Shown here piece by piece: positions 54,715 through 63,999 of a stretch of 64,000 nucleotides of DNA. Numbering within the stretch: the first letter of the stretch is position 1; every line of letters starts with the position of its first letter. Location of the stretch: positions 636,001-700,000 of the forward strand of contig NZ_LN879430.1 of assembly GCF_900070325.1 (NCBI RefSeq), written 5' to 3'. The notes under the pieces are model-generated. The model saw only the letters and a list, made by a program, of their open reading frames with translations, made no database searches and was not told where the DNA came from. Position numbers and translations under genes: made by a program. This DNA comes from Herbinix luporum (GTDB lineage: Bacteria > Bacillota > Clostridia > Lachnospirales > Lachnospiraceae).

Positions 54715-55815
54715 ATGAAAAAGATAATAGTAACTTTATGTTCAATGGCACTGTCACTTGCAGGTTCATTCGGTATTAATCAGATTGTAAACAATGATGA
54801 AGCAATCCTAGATAGACATATAGATCAAGTTCAAATAGAAGAAGAAGCCGAAGTTGTAGAAGATATTACAAATCTACCTGCGGATGAGATAAAGAAAGAA
54901 AATCACCAGAATATAAAAGATAATGCTTCTGAAGTAGAAAAGGATGCCCCTACAAAGAAAGATACTAAGGAAGATAAAAAAGCTTTAAATACAAAGGATA
55001 ATAATGTCACTACAAAGACCAAGAAAGCAGAAAATGATTCTAACAGTAAGTCTGAAACTAATAATGCTGCAAAGAAACAGGAAACTTCCAAAACAACTGA
55101 TACTACAAGTACTAATAAAGCTACAGAATCTGTCAAGCAGAGTAGTAACAGCAAAAATATTGATAAAAAGTATATATATAAGAATATAGATTTATCTAAT
55201 TGCAAATCTGTTGATGATGTAGTAGAAGTATTACAGCAAAATGGATATAGTAATGTCAATATTAATAATATTGACAACCTAGATTCCTTAGAAGATATTT
55301 TATCATTATTAGGAAAGCAAGAAGGTAAGACAAGTAAGACTCCTTCTAATACGACTCCTACAAGGACTCCGTCACCAACTCCAAAGGAGAAGGCACCTAG
55401 CACTACCCCTAAGAATACTTCTAACCCTACAAATACTTCTAATAACAGCTATGCAGATGAAGTATTAAGACTGGTTAATATTGAGCGAGCAAATGCAGGA
55501 CTATCTGCTCTAAGCACCAATTCCAGCTTAACAGCAGCGGCTAACAAACGTGCAGAAGAAACTAAGGCATCATTTTCACATACCAGACCTAACGGTTCAA
55601 AATTCTCAACTGTTTTACAGGAATATGGAGTTTCATATAGGACAGCAGGTGAAAATATAGCATACGGCCAGCGTTCTCCACAGGAAGTTGTAAGTGCATG
55701 GATGAATTCTCCAGGACATAGGGCTAATATTTTAAACGGTAATTTTAATAAAATTGGTATAGGGGTATATCAGTCTGGAGGGGTTATATACTGGACACAG
55801 TTATTTACCAACTAA
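54715..55815 (+). CDS. Secreted CAP/SCP-domain protein with long disordered linker
   Basis: 366 residues. Signal peptide at the N-terminus (IIVTLCSMALSLAGSFG), then about 200 residues of Lys/Thr/Ser/Asn-rich disordered sequence with a small folded helix (LSNCKSVDDVVEVLQQNGY, about 160-180). The C-terminal CAP domain (about 245-366) has VNIERANAGLSAL, SFSHTRPNG, GENIAYG, and MNSPGHRANIL with both putative metal His. YkwD-like, probably cell-surface. ATG 54715 is behind CACACAGGAGGTAAAAATA. GTG 54664 upstream would lack a ribosome site. Confidence 0.93.
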   Translation: MKKIIVTLCSMALSLAGSFGINQIVNNDEAILDRHIDQVQIEEEAEVVEDITNLPADEIKKENHQNIKDNASEVEKDAPTKKDTKEDKKALNTKDNNVTTKTKKAENDSNSKSETNNAAKKQETSKTTDTTSTNKATESVKQSSNSKNIDKKYIYKNIDLSNCKSVDDVVEVLQQNGYSNVNINNIDNLDSLEDILSLLGKQEGKTSKTPSNTTPTRTPSPTPKEKAPSTTPKNTSNPTNTSNNSYADEVLRLVNIERANAGLSALSTNSSLTAAANKRAEETKASFSHTRPNGSKFSTVLQEYGVSYRTAGENIAYGQRSPQEVVSAWMNSPGHRANILNGNFNKIGIGVYQSGGVIYWTQLFTN

Positions 55816-55850
55816 GTAGCAAATAGGAAATAATAAATTTTATATGATAA

Positions 55851-55888
55851 AATTGGAGGCAGCTATTGTTTATCTGCCTCCAATTTGT
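55851..55888. terminator. Bidirectional terminator between the CAP gene and rubrerythrin
   Basis: AATTGGAGGCA pairs with TGCCTCCAATT around a 12-base loop, followed by TGT on the right. It lies between convergent genes. Confidence 0.8.
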
Positions 55889-55910
55889 ACATAAATGACT
55901 TGATAAGTTA

Positions 55911-56453
55911 TTAGATAGGTTCGGTACCATATAATCTGTAATATCCTTGAGGGAATCCGCATACGGGACAGATTTCAGGAGCACAAAGACCGTTCATAAT
56001 ATTACCACACTGCATGCAAATCCAAAGCTGTGCCTGTGGTTTGCAAAAAACCTCCCCTCTTACAACATCGGAATACTGTGTTTCTAATTGAAGTCCATGG
56101 TTAAGGTCAATATTTGCAATACCATTAAATAGGTTGGCTATATCATTATATCCTTCTTCACTGGCAATATTGGCATACTCTCTGTAAAGTTGGTTTCCCT
56201 TATAGTTTTCCACGTTTGCAGAGGTAGAAAGGGTATCGGCAGTAGTTGGAAGGCTACCTTCATTTAATCGCCGTAACCATATTATTGCATGTTCCTTATT
56301 ATTTCGTTGGAATATATCATAAATATTGCCTATTTGCCTATAGCCTTCCTGTCTGGCAATATCGCCATATATGGAATATAAAGTACTTTGCATAAGTTCC
56401 ATTTCATAAGCATTTTGTAGATTGGCATATGTTCTGCTTTGTTGAAACTCCAT
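55911..56453 (-). CDS. Rubrerythrin-like protein
   Basis: Peroxide-reducing non-heme iron protein for anaerobes, 180 residues. The ferritin-like four-helix domain (about 1-135) has YEMELMQSTLYSIYGDIARQEGY, KEHAIIWLRRL and YREYANIASEEGYNDIA with the Glu/His iron ligands. The C-terminal rubredoxin-like knuckle (about 145-180) has CMQCGN and CPVCGFP. This order is classical rubrerythrin. Third gene of a minus-strand group after YitT and DUF2935. Ribosome site AAAGGAGTAGTA. Confidence 0.93.
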   Translation of the reverse strand: MEFQQSRTYANLQNAYEMELMQSTLYSIYGDIARQEGYRQIGNIYDIFQRNNKEHAIIWLRRLNEGSLPTTADTLSTSANVENYKGNQLYREYANIASEEGYNDIANLFNGIANIDLNHGLQLETQYSDVVRGEVFCKPQAQLWICMQCGNIMNGLCAPEICPVCGFPQGYYRLYGTEPI

Positions 56454-56521
56454 TACTACTCCTTTAAAGATAGTCAGTTTATATATCTTATGTATATATA
56501 AATTTGGATATGTAATATCTT

Positions 56522-57334
56522 TTATCCTTCAACCCTAGGGCTTGTTGGGTCGCAATCCGGCCGTTTTGTAAGCCCTGCAGATTGGGATAATTTCCATAAA
56601 TAATAACATTCCTCCCTAGCCATATGGTCCGCCATTAAAGGAAAGAGGGTGCCAAGTATCTGGCCGTTTATCCTTTGGTCACGAAGTTCCACTAAGAAAT
56701 CTTTAAAGGAAATGATTGAATTTTCCACCTCTTTATTAAGCTGACTTAAGGCAGAGAAATTATTTAACTGTGTTCTCAGGTACCCATGTATCATGGTGGC
56801 TTTTAGATATAGATCCATAAATTGAGCTTCATAGCAAATACTTTTATTAATCATATCCCTTTCTATTAGGTCTAAATTAGAAGTGACAGTAGCACTATGG
56901 CCTATGGCATCTAGTAACCATAATAGGTGATAATGAATAGGATGGAATAGTATTTCTTTATTCATTTGAATGGAATATAGAAGTGTAAGGTAATCTTCCA
57001 ATTCATTTAACATATCATTAATAAAGGAAGATGTTAGATGGATTTTAATTTTAAAGCTGAGGGTTTGTGAAAGAAGTAGAAGTTTAAAATCACGAAATTG
57101 AAGAGTAAGTTGATATGCCTGTCTATTTATAATATCAAGTTCTTCTGTATTAAGGGGATTATTTATTTGTTCTAGTAGCTGGTCATAGTTTACGATAAAA
57201 TCCTGTGACCTTTGAAGATATTCTACTTCATTGGGGGCCAATGAGAAAAAAATAAATCTTGCATGGTCCCCCATTATTTGCAACCAAAACCGATTTTCCG
57301 TCAAGTTTGTATCAAAAGTATTGATGCCCTCCAT
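56522..57334 (-). CDS. DUF2935 protein
   Basis: 270 residues, all-alpha, two related halves with His/Glu (GDHARFIFFSL near the N-terminus and LMADHMAREECYYLWKL near the C-terminus) that could bind a dinuclear metal site, as in ferritin-like folds. It belongs to the DUF2935 family, common in Firmicutes sporeformers and of unknown function. It sits 68 bases before rubrerythrin, suggesting a role in metal or oxidative-stress handling (inference). The ribosome site is CCGGAGGTTTAT. Confidence 0.85.
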   Translation of the reverse strand: MEGINTFDTNLTENRFWLQIMGDHARFIFFSLAPNEVEYLQRSQDFIVNYDQLLEQINNPLNTEELDIINRQAYQLTLQFRDFKLLLLSQTLSFKIKIHLTSSFINDMLNELEDYLTLLYSIQMNKEILFHPIHYHLLWLLDAIGHSATVTSNLDLIERDMINKSICYEAQFMDLYLKATMIHGYLRTQLNNFSALSQLNKEVENSIISFKDFLVELRDQRINGQILGTLFPLMADHMAREECYYLWKLSQSAGLTKRPDCDPTSPRVEG

Positions 57335-57381
57335 ATAAACCTCCGGTAATTTTATACATTCTATATATATGCGGCATATGC

Positions 57382-58251
57382 TTATGATAATCCACGGAAA
57401 CCTCGGCCTATAATTTCGCTGGTGTTTGTAATAAGTAAAAATGCTTCAGGATCTGTTTCCTTTATAAATGTTCTTAATTGTACAGCCTGGGCACGACTCA
57501 TAACAGTTAATATGATTTTTTTATCTTGATCTGTAAAAGCACCTTTAGCATCAAATACAGTGGCACTGCGATTAAGTTTATTGGTTATAAAGGTACAGAT
57601 TGGTTTTGGATTTCTACATATTATAGTGAAATATTTATTTAAATTTAGATTCTCGATTACTACATCTACTAAGGTTGATTTAAAAAGTAAACCTAAGATA
57701 GATAAAAAACCGGTAGTTAAATCAAATACAAAGAAAGTAGCTATTGTTAGGAAAAAATCAGTGATTAAAAGGGCACGGCCTATATCTATATTAGTGTATT
57801 TTTTTAGCAACATTGCTAATACATCCGTACCTCCCGTGGAGGAACCAATATTAAAGAGAATTGCCGCTCCTACGGCAGGAAGAATCACAGCAAAAAATAG
57901 TTCAAGCATAGGCTCATTAGTTAATGGAGCCTCAAGAGGAATTATTATTTCAAGAAGCTTTAAAGATATGGACAAGAGAAGGCTGCCATATACAGTTTTA
58001 TTACCAAAGCTTTTGCCTATAAAGACATAAGCAAAAATTAACAATATTATATTAAGGACCAATACGATACTTCCTGAGCTGATACTGTTATTAAAAAGAT
58101 TGCTTAGGATAATGGCAATACCGGTGACACCGCCAATAGAAAAATTATTGGGGAATTTAAAAAAATATACCCCTACTACCACCAGTAATACTCCTAAGGT
58201 GATTATACAATAGTCTTTAATCTTGTTTTTTATTGTGTTTTTATCTTCCAC
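57382..58251 (-). CDS. YitT-family membrane protein
   Basis: 289 residues, five or six hydrophobic segments in the first 200 (DUF161/YitT part), then a soluble DUF2179 domain (about 220-289, TVFDAKGAFTDQDKKIILTVMSRAQ). The family is widespread in Firmicutes and its substrate is unknown. GTG 58251 is the start, with GCGGAGGAAGACCTTAA before it. It leads a minus-strand group with DUF2935 and rubrerythrin, 47 bases apart. Confidence 0.9.
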   Translation of the reverse strand: MEDKNTIKNKIKDYCIITLGVLLVVVGVYFFKFPNNFSIGGVTGIAIILSNLFNNSISSGSIVLVLNIILLIFAYVFIGKSFGNKTVYGSLLLSISLKLLEIIIPLEAPLTNEPMLELFFAVILPAVGAAILFNIGSSTGGTDVLAMLLKKYTNIDIGRALLITDFFLTIATFFVFDLTTGFLSILGLLFKSTLVDVVIENLNLNKYFTIICRNPKPICTFITNKLNRSATVFDAKGAFTDQDKKIILTVMSRAQAVQLRTFIKETDPEAFLLITNTSEIIGRGFRGLS

Positions 58252-58471
58252 TTAAGGTCTTCCTCCGCTTTAATATATTGTAAGATGTATAAAAATTATG
58301 ATATTAATAAAAGGAAATGTCAAGCTAATAAACTGCAAATTAGTAATAATGGGAACTGTTTTAGTGGTAGCACCGTCTAATCTATGTAGTATAAGAGAAT
58401 ATATCCATATTGTATATACAAAGGTTATATCAATAAAGGTTTTAGGGTAGTTAATAAAAATGGAGGTACAC

Positions 58472-59356
58472 ATGATAAGAAAAAAATTCATAAAAACATT
58501 TGCACTGTTTATATGTATGTCAGCTATATTTTCCGTAAAAGCTTATGGACAATCTGGGGAAGGAATAGAACCAACTCCTATTGAAATTGTAAGTGATAAG
58601 GACAGTGCTTTGTATGAGAAACAAAGAGAGATTAATCAGTATTTATTTATAGAACATGCCAATGAACTAGAAGAGAAGGGCATTATAGTTATCTATACCG
58701 GAATAGCTGATAATTATGTTGAAGTAGGTATTACCCCTTATAGCGAAGAAAATGCTAAGTTTTTATATCAGATATTTGGTGATGATATGGTTAAGGTAGT
58801 GGATAGTGAAGAGCCAGTCCTTCTTGAGGAAACAAAGGAAGCCCCTGATATGGTAGATGAATCTTCAGATAATAATGCAGTAGATACGGCAGTATCTAAT
58901 AAATCATCAACCGGTAATACAGTATCTAGTGATAAAGAATCTAAGAATTCAAAATCTGATAATACAGCAGCTCCTAAAATGGATATAGGTGAAGAGACAC
59001 CGGTTGTAGATAGTGATATTGATAAAATTATAAAGGAAAGAGAGCTTATGGCTGAGCCTGAAGCTGAAGATAAAGAAGAGTTATCTGTACAAATAGAATC
59101 TATTAATACTAGTAATGAACCTGAACTTGGTACAACTGATAAAGAAGAGTCTATAGAGCTAGATGTAGGGGCAGATATTGCCTATACGGATGATCTGGTT
59201 TTGGATACAGACCTTATGCAAGAAATAGCCCATAATAATAACAGAGAAAGCAAAAAGAAGGATACATCACTTCCTATTATTATAGGGGTAAGTGTAGGCG
59301 GCATTTTATTAGTAGGAGGAACTGTTTTTGTAGTTTTTAAGAAGAAAACTCCCTAG
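58472..59356 (+). CDS. Cell-surface acidic protein with C-terminal membrane anchor
   Basis: 294 residues, no recognised domain. Signal peptide (KTFALFICMSAIFSVKAYG), a small folded domain (about 35-110, with IIVIYTGIADNYVEVGITPY), a long Glu/Asp/Ser-rich disordered middle, then a membrane helix (LPIIIGVSVGGILLVGGTVFVV) and KKK tail. The layout resembles a wall-spanning surface protein. ATG 58472 behind ATGGAGGTACAC is preferred over 58460. The 220-base divergent region upstream shows no clear promoter to me. Confidence 0.8.
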   Translation: MIRKKFIKTFALFICMSAIFSVKAYGQSGEGIEPTPIEIVSDKDSALYEKQREINQYLFIEHANELEEKGIIVIYTGIADNYVEVGITPYSEENAKFLYQIFGDDMVKVVDSEEPVLLEETKEAPDMVDESSDNNAVDTAVSNKSSTGNTVSSDKESKNSKSDNTAAPKMDIGEETPVVDSDIDKIIKERELMAEPEAEDKEELSVQIESINTSNEPELGTTDKEESIELDVGADIAYTDDLVLDTDLMQEIAHNNNRESKKKDTSLPIIIGVSVGGILLVGGTVFVVFKKKTP

Positions 59357-59373
59357 TATTTTGATTTATGGTA

Positions 59374-59403
59374 TTTACAAAATATGGACGAAGATAGTAT
59401 AAT
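59374..59403 (+). promoter_or_regulatory. Promoter of the GNAT gene
   Basis: TTTACA (59374-59379), 18 bases, TATAAT (59398-59403). Confidence 0.6.
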
Positions 59404-59492
59404 GGATAAAGGTACAAGTTTTGGTTTAAAATGCAAAAGATGGGTAAAATTATAATATGGGATATATGACCACATAGAAAGAAGGAAGTAAA

Positions 59493-60353
59493 ATGATAGT
59501 TAAGGTATATAAAAATGCCGAGACATATTTATTAGATAATGAAGCTATTCTTTTAGAAGAGGAGGCTGCCAGCCAACTGGTACTTTATGATGCTTACCAA
59601 AGTCGGCAGAATACAAAGGAGAATAAAGGATTATTCGGTGTGGTTATGGATGAGGAACAGGTGATTTTGCATTTTAGTAATATGCCATCAAATAATATGG
59701 CTGTCTATATCCAAAATGAGAATAAAGATATAAGAGAAGCGGCCATGGTTTTGGCAGATTATATGGCAGAAAACCAAATACAACTGGAAGGTTTAAGTGC
59801 AAAATATGAGATATGTGAGGCTTTTATAGATCAATATAGAAAAAATGTCAAGTGTACCTTTGCAGAAAGAATGGCAACTGACATAATGGAAATCAGACAG
59901 ATACATGATATTAAACTTGCAGAAGGTAAGACTAGACTGGCAATACCTAGTGAAGTGAAATTTATTACTGACTGGATGGTACAATTCCAGATTGAGGCAC
60001 TGGCTAAAGAAATTGACTATGAATCTGCCCTGATTAAAGTTACAAAATTAATAGATAACAATAGGCTTTATGTATTTGAGGATCCTTATGAAACGATTGT
60101 ATCAATGGCTTCTGCCACCAGAAAGTTGGTTCATGGGGTTGCAATTAGTTATGTATATACTCCGGAGGAATATAGGGGCATGGGTTATGCCGCAGCTAAT
60201 ATATATAATATAAGTAAAAAGTATTTGGATGAGGGCAATGAATTTTGTACCCTGTTTGTAGACAAGAAAAATATGCTTTCTAAACGGGCCTATGAGAAGG
60301 TGGGATACTATATAATAGATGAAATTTATGAATACAAATTACTTCAGGCATAA
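59493..60353 (+). CDS. GNAT-family N-acetyltransferase
   Basis: 286 residues. The C-terminal half (about 160-286) is a GNAT fold: the acetyl-CoA pyrophosphate loop is VYTPEEYRGMGYAAANIYNI (R-G-M-G-Y-A), followed by TLFVDKKNMLSKRAYEKVGYYIIDE. The N-terminal half (about 1-150) is of unknown fold and probably degenerate GNAT. Substrate unknown. It has its own promoter and terminator. ATG is behind AAAGAAGGAAGTAAA. Confidence 0.9.
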   Translation: MIVKVYKNAETYLLDNEAILLEEEAASQLVLYDAYQSRQNTKENKGLFGVVMDEEQVILHFSNMPSNNMAVYIQNENKDIREAAMVLADYMAENQIQLEGLSAKYEICEAFIDQYRKNVKCTFAERMATDIMEIRQIHDIKLAEGKTRLAIPSEVKFITDWMVQFQIEALAKEIDYESALIKVTKLIDNNRLYVFEDPYETIVSMASATRKLVHGVAISYVYTPEEYRGMGYAAANIYNISKKYLDEGNEFCTLFVDKKNMLSKRAYEKVGYYIIDEIYEYKLLQA

Positions 60354-60381
60354 CCTTAAGGTTTTCTGAAGTATTACATAA

Positions 60382-60426
60382 AAAGGGTTTTTCAAATGTC
60401 TTATAGTACATTTGAAGACCCTTTTT
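60382..60426 (+). terminator. Intrinsic terminator after the GNAT gene
   Basis: AAAGGGTTTTTCAAATGT pairs with ACATTTGAAGACCCTTT around an 8-base loop, followed by TTT. Confidence 0.85.
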
Positions 60427-60566
60427 CATTGATTTAAAAAGTTTAGGATAGTAAAATAAAAATATAATTCACAATTTTATCATAGATATTTGATACTCTA
60501 AAGCTAGGTTTCGTAAATATCGGTATAATGAAATATCAGTATATACAAAATTAATGGAGGTGCCAA

Positions 60567-61244
60567 ATGGAAAAACTAAAGATATTAGTTGTCGACGATG
60601 AAAGCAGAATGAGAAAGCTGGTTAAGGACTTTTTGGTACGTAATAATTTTGAAGTGATAGAGGCTGAAGATGGTGAGCAGGCCCTAGATATATTCTATTC
60701 AAATAAGGGTATTGCATTAATAATTTTGGATATTATGATGCCAAAGATTGACGGATGGCAGGTATGTAGGGAAATAAGGCAGTATTCAGATGTTCCTATT
60801 ATTATGCTTACTGCTAAGGGGGATGAAAAAGATGAACTTTTAGGTTTTGAACTTGGTGTGGATGAATATATATCAAAACCCTTTAGTCCAAAAGTTTTGG
60901 TAGCCAGAGTAGAGGCGGTGCTTCGTAGGACTGCCGGTATCGATGAAGAAATCATAGAAGTTGGAGGCATTGTTCTTGACAAAGCAGCCCATCAGTTAAA
61001 AATAGATAATGTGCCTATTGATCTAAGCTTTAAGGAATTTGAACTGTTAACCTATTTTGTTATGAATAAAGGGGTAGCCCTTTCTAGAGAAAAAATTCTT
61101 AATAATGTCTGGAATTATGATTATTTTGGCGATGCAAGAACCATAGATACCCATGTTAAAAAATTAAGAAGTAAGATGGGAGATAAGGGTAAATATATAA
61201 AAACTATTTGGGGACTTGGATACAAATTTGAGGTGGATGAATGA
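60567..61244 (+). CDS. OmpR/PhoB-family response regulator
   Basis: 225 residues. Receiver domain with acidic pair VVDDE, phosphoacceptor Asp55 in ILDIMMPKIDGW, Thr in MLTAKGD and Lys in ISKPFSP, then a winged HTH (about 130-225, SFKEFELLTYFVMNKGVALSREKI, DTHVKKLRSKM). The stop overlaps the kinase start (ATGA), so the pair is coupled. It probably governs cell-envelope genes, perhaps the two downstream. ATG is behind TAATGGAGGTGCCAA. Confidence 0.96.
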   Translation: MEKLKILVVDDESRMRKLVKDFLVRNNFEVIEAEDGEQALDIFYSNKGIALIILDIMMPKIDGWQVCREIRQYSDVPIIMLTAKGDEKDELLGFELGVDEYISKPFSPKVLVARVEAVLRRTAGIDEEIIEVGGIVLDKAAHQLKIDNVPIDLSFKEFELLTYFVMNKGVALSREKILNNVWNYDYFGDARTIDTHVKKLRSKMGDKGKYIKTIWGLGYKFEVDE

Positions 61245-62743
61245 GACGTTCAATAAGATTTAAGCTGGCATCATTACTGGCAGCTTTAATAGCATTTACA
61301 ATCTTTATTACATGGTTTATTAATCATACTTTTTTGGCAGATTATTACCTTAATTTTAAGGTGGCCCGCATAGCAGAAGTTTTTTATAAGGTTCAACATA
61401 TATATGAAGAAAGTCAAGAAGAATTATTTTTATCTGAAGAGGACACCTTGAAGATGGAAAGGCTATCCTCTAGTTTTAATGTAAATATTTATGTTCTTAT
61501 GCCCTTTGCGGGAAGATCCTTGTCTAGTTACCCCAAGCCTCAGGATTTTGGTGAAAGAGAAGAATTACAGATACAATTATTAATACGAAACTATATGAGT
61601 GGAGATATGAGCCAAGGGGATAAAACAGTTATCGGGGAAAATGAAAATTTTGTAATATACAGGCTTTACGATGACCACTTAGATGCCAATTATATAGATT
61701 TAGTTGGCATTTTAGAGGGAAGTAAGGTTGTGTTTTTACGATCTAATTTTGAAAGTATTCAGGAAAGTGTTGCTTTGTCAAATCAATTTCTAGGTTATAT
61801 CGGTCTAATAGCAGTTGTTATTGGCATAATTGCTATGCTTATGATAAGTAGAAAGTTTACCAAACCTATTCTTGAGATGGCTCATATTGCAAAGCGAATG
61901 TCAGAGTTGGATTTTGATGCAAAATATCATGTTAGGGAAAACGATGAGATTGGGGTCCTTGGTACTAGTCTTAATACCCTGTCAGATAAACTTCAGGAAA
62001 CCATATTGGAACTTAAAAGAGCAAATAATGAGTTGCAGATTGATATTCAGAAGAAAACTGAAATTGATGAGATGCGTAAGGAATTTTTGTCTAATGTGTC
62101 CCATGAATTAAAAACTCCCATATCTTTAATTCAAGGATATGCTGAGGGTTTAGTTGAAAATGTCAATGAGGATGAAGAAAATAGGAACTTCTATTGCGAA
62201 GTTATTATAGATGAAGCAAATAAAATGAATCAAATGGTTAAAAAGCTATTAACTTTAAATGAGTTGGAATTTGGCAGTAATCAAGTGAATTTTGAAAGGT
62301 TTGATATAGTTCAGTTAATTAATTCTGTACTGTGGTCCACGGAAATTCTATTTAAACAAAAACAAGTAACCTTACATTTTGACGAAAAAGAACCGATATA
62401 TGTATGGGCAGATGAGTATTTGATAGAGCAGGTAGTAACTAATTATATTAATAATGCACTTAATCATGTTGACGGCAAAAAGATTATAGAGATAAAACTA
62501 ATACCTAGGGATAATGTCCTAAGGGTTGCTGTATTTAATACCGGTAATAGGATACCGGATGATGAATTAGATAAGATATGGGTTAAATTCTATAAGGTTG
62601 ATAAGGCAAGGACAAGAAAATACGGTGGCAGCGGTATCGGTTTATCAATTGTTAAGGCAATTATGAATTCCCATAATAAAGAGTGTGGTGTAGTTAATCA
62701 TTCCAAGGGAGTGGAGTTTTGGTTTGAGCTTGATATGACTTAA
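61241..62743 (+). CDS. Sensor histidine kinase, HAMP-HisKA-HATPase
   Basis: Inner-membrane kinase, 500 residues. Two membrane helices (about 10-30 and 185-205) enclose a roughly 150-residue extracellular sensor. HAMP (about 205-260), HisKA with His288 in SNVSHELKTP, and HATPase with NYINNALNH, GSGIGLSIVKAIM. Overlaps the response regulator by 4 bases. Signal unknown. Confidence 0.95.
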   Translation: MRRSIRFKLASLLAALIAFTIFITWFINHTFLADYYLNFKVARIAEVFYKVQHIYEESQEELFLSEEDTLKMERLSSSFNVNIYVLMPFAGRSLSSYPKPQDFGEREELQIQLLIRNYMSGDMSQGDKTVIGENENFVIYRLYDDHLDANYIDLVGILEGSKVVFLRSNFESIQESVALSNQFLGYIGLIAVVIGIIAMLMISRKFTKPILEMAHIAKRMSELDFDAKYHVRENDEIGVLGTSLNTLSDKLQETILELKRANNELQIDIQKKTEIDEMRKEFLSNVSHELKTPISLIQGYAEGLVENVNEDEENRNFYCEVIIDEANKMNQMVKKLLTLNELEFGSNQVNFERFDIVQLINSVLWSTEILFKQKQVTLHFDEKEPIYVWADEYLIEQVVTNYINNALNHVDGKKIIEIKLIPRDNVLRVAVFNTGNRIPDDELDKIWVKFYKVDKARTRKYGGSGIGLSIVKAIMNSHNKECGVVNHSKGVEFWFELDMT

Positions 62744-62859
62744 GCCTTATATTAAATAATCTTTTGTTTTTATTGCCGAAAATTAGTTTTAATGCTATGA
62801 TATTTATAGCATAAGATTTTTTATATATATTAAGTTACCATTGAATGGAGGCTGTACAA

Positions 62860-63579
62860 ATGAGACGGCTTTTAGTAATATTTATTTCTGTTTTGGCTCT
62901 TTTATTTACGGGATGTATGAAAGAATACCCTTTAACAGAGGAAGAGACGGATATTGTGGCGGAATATATGGCCGGTCTATTACTTGCCAAGGATAAGAAC
63001 TATTCTCTTTCCTTGCTTAGTTATGACGAAGTAAAGGAACTAAGCAATCAAGCCACAACAAATACAAAAGAAGAGCCTATAGAAGAAACAGATAAAGATA
63101 ATGTCATAGATAATAAAGATAATGTCTTAGATAACGAGAGTGAAATTAATTCTTTAGATAAAACTAATAGCTTATCTGAAGTTATAGGAAATAAAAATTT
63201 TGAAATTCAATTTACCGGCTATAAGTTAGCCGATACATATCCGGAAGATGAGACGAATCGTGTGTTTTCGATTGATCCGAGAAAAGGTAATCAGCTACTT
63301 ATAGTAAATTTCACTCTTGAAAATTTAAATAATAAAGATATGACCATTGATCTTAGTAAAGAAAAGATACAATATCAGTTAAAAATAAACGGGGAGAATA
63401 TATATAAGCCCCTGTTAGTTCTGTTAGAAAATAATCTTCAATATATTAATATGAAGATAGCTGCAAATTCAAAGATACCGACCGTCTTGATATTTGAGCT
63501 AGAAAAGGATACTGATTTATCAAAAATTAGTCTCTTGGTTTCAAATAATTCTAAAAGTAAAGAAATTGAATTTAAATAA
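62860..63579 (+). CDS. Lipoprotein of unknown function
   Basis: 239 residues. Lipobox LFTGC then MKEY at about 19-23. A hydrophilic Asp/Asn/Glu-rich middle (about 60-110) contains approximate repeats of DNKDNV. The C-terminal beta-rich domain (about 115-239) includes NQLLIVNFTLENLNNKDMTI, reminiscent of DUF4352/immunoglobulin-like lipoproteins. ATG 62860 follows AATGGAGGCTGTACAA. It may be the effector or sensor partner of the preceding kinase pair (inference). Confidence 0.82.
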   Translation: MRRLLVIFISVLALLFTGCMKEYPLTEEETDIVAEYMAGLLLAKDKNYSLSLLSYDEVKELSNQATTNTKEEPIEETDKDNVIDNKDNVLDNESEINSLDKTNSLSEVIGNKNFEIQFTGYKLADTYPEDETNRVFSIDPRKGNQLLIVNFTLENLNNKDMTIDLSKEKIQYQLKINGENIYKPLLVLLENNLQYINMKIAANSKIPTVLIFELEKDTDLSKISLLVSNNSKSKEIEFK

Positions 63580-63621
63580 GGATATATTAAAAAAACATGT
63601 TATGTTCAAAGGGGTATTATC

Positions 63622-63999
63622 ATGGTATATGTAGAGAGGAAACGAACAAAATTCTTAGGTCTGCCATTAAGCTATACTAAGTATACAATATCAGAGGAAA
63701 AGTTGACGATTACATCAGGGTTCTTAAGTATCACTGAAGATGATGCATTTATGTATAAGATACAGGATGTTCGCCTGACCAGAAGTTTTATGGAACGAAT
63801 TTTTAAGCTTGGCACCATTACCTGCTATACCGGAGATACGACACATCCTAAACTAGTATTAGAACATATTAAACGATCCCAAGTTATAAAGGATTTTATT
63901 ATGCGTTCATCAGAAGAGGCAAGAAGAAAAAGGAGAGCTCTTCGAGCAATGGAGATGAAACGTGAAGTTGATGAATTAGAGAAAGAGGAAACAGTATAA
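63622..63999 (+). CDS. Bacterial PH-domain (YdbS/YdbT-like) protein
   Basis: 125 residues. The pattern YTISEEKLTITSGFLSITEDDAFMYKIQDVRLTRSF is typical of bacterial PH (bPH_2) domains. A Lys/Arg/Glu-rich helical tail follows (EEARRKRRALRAMEMKREVDE). No membrane segment, so it is cytoplasmic, unlike the membrane YdbS proteins. It follows the lipoprotein by 42 bases. ATG is behind CAAAGGGGTATTATC. The gene ends at the last base but one. Confidence 0.85.
   Translation: MVYVERKRTKFLGLPLSYTKYTISEEKLTITSGFLSITEDDAFMYKIQDVRLTRSFMERIFKLGTITCYTGDTTHPKLVLEHIKRSQVIKDFIMRSSEEARRKRRALRAMEMKREVDELEKEETV

Noticed and set aside
54903..55403. 166-codon minus-strand frame rich in Leu/Val/Ser
   Set aside because: Mirror of the low-complexity Lys/Thr linker in the CAP protein gene; no ribosome site.
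57560..58030. 156-codon plus-strand frame
   Set aside because: Antisense of the YitT-like gene with Lys/Ser-rich composition and no ribosome site.
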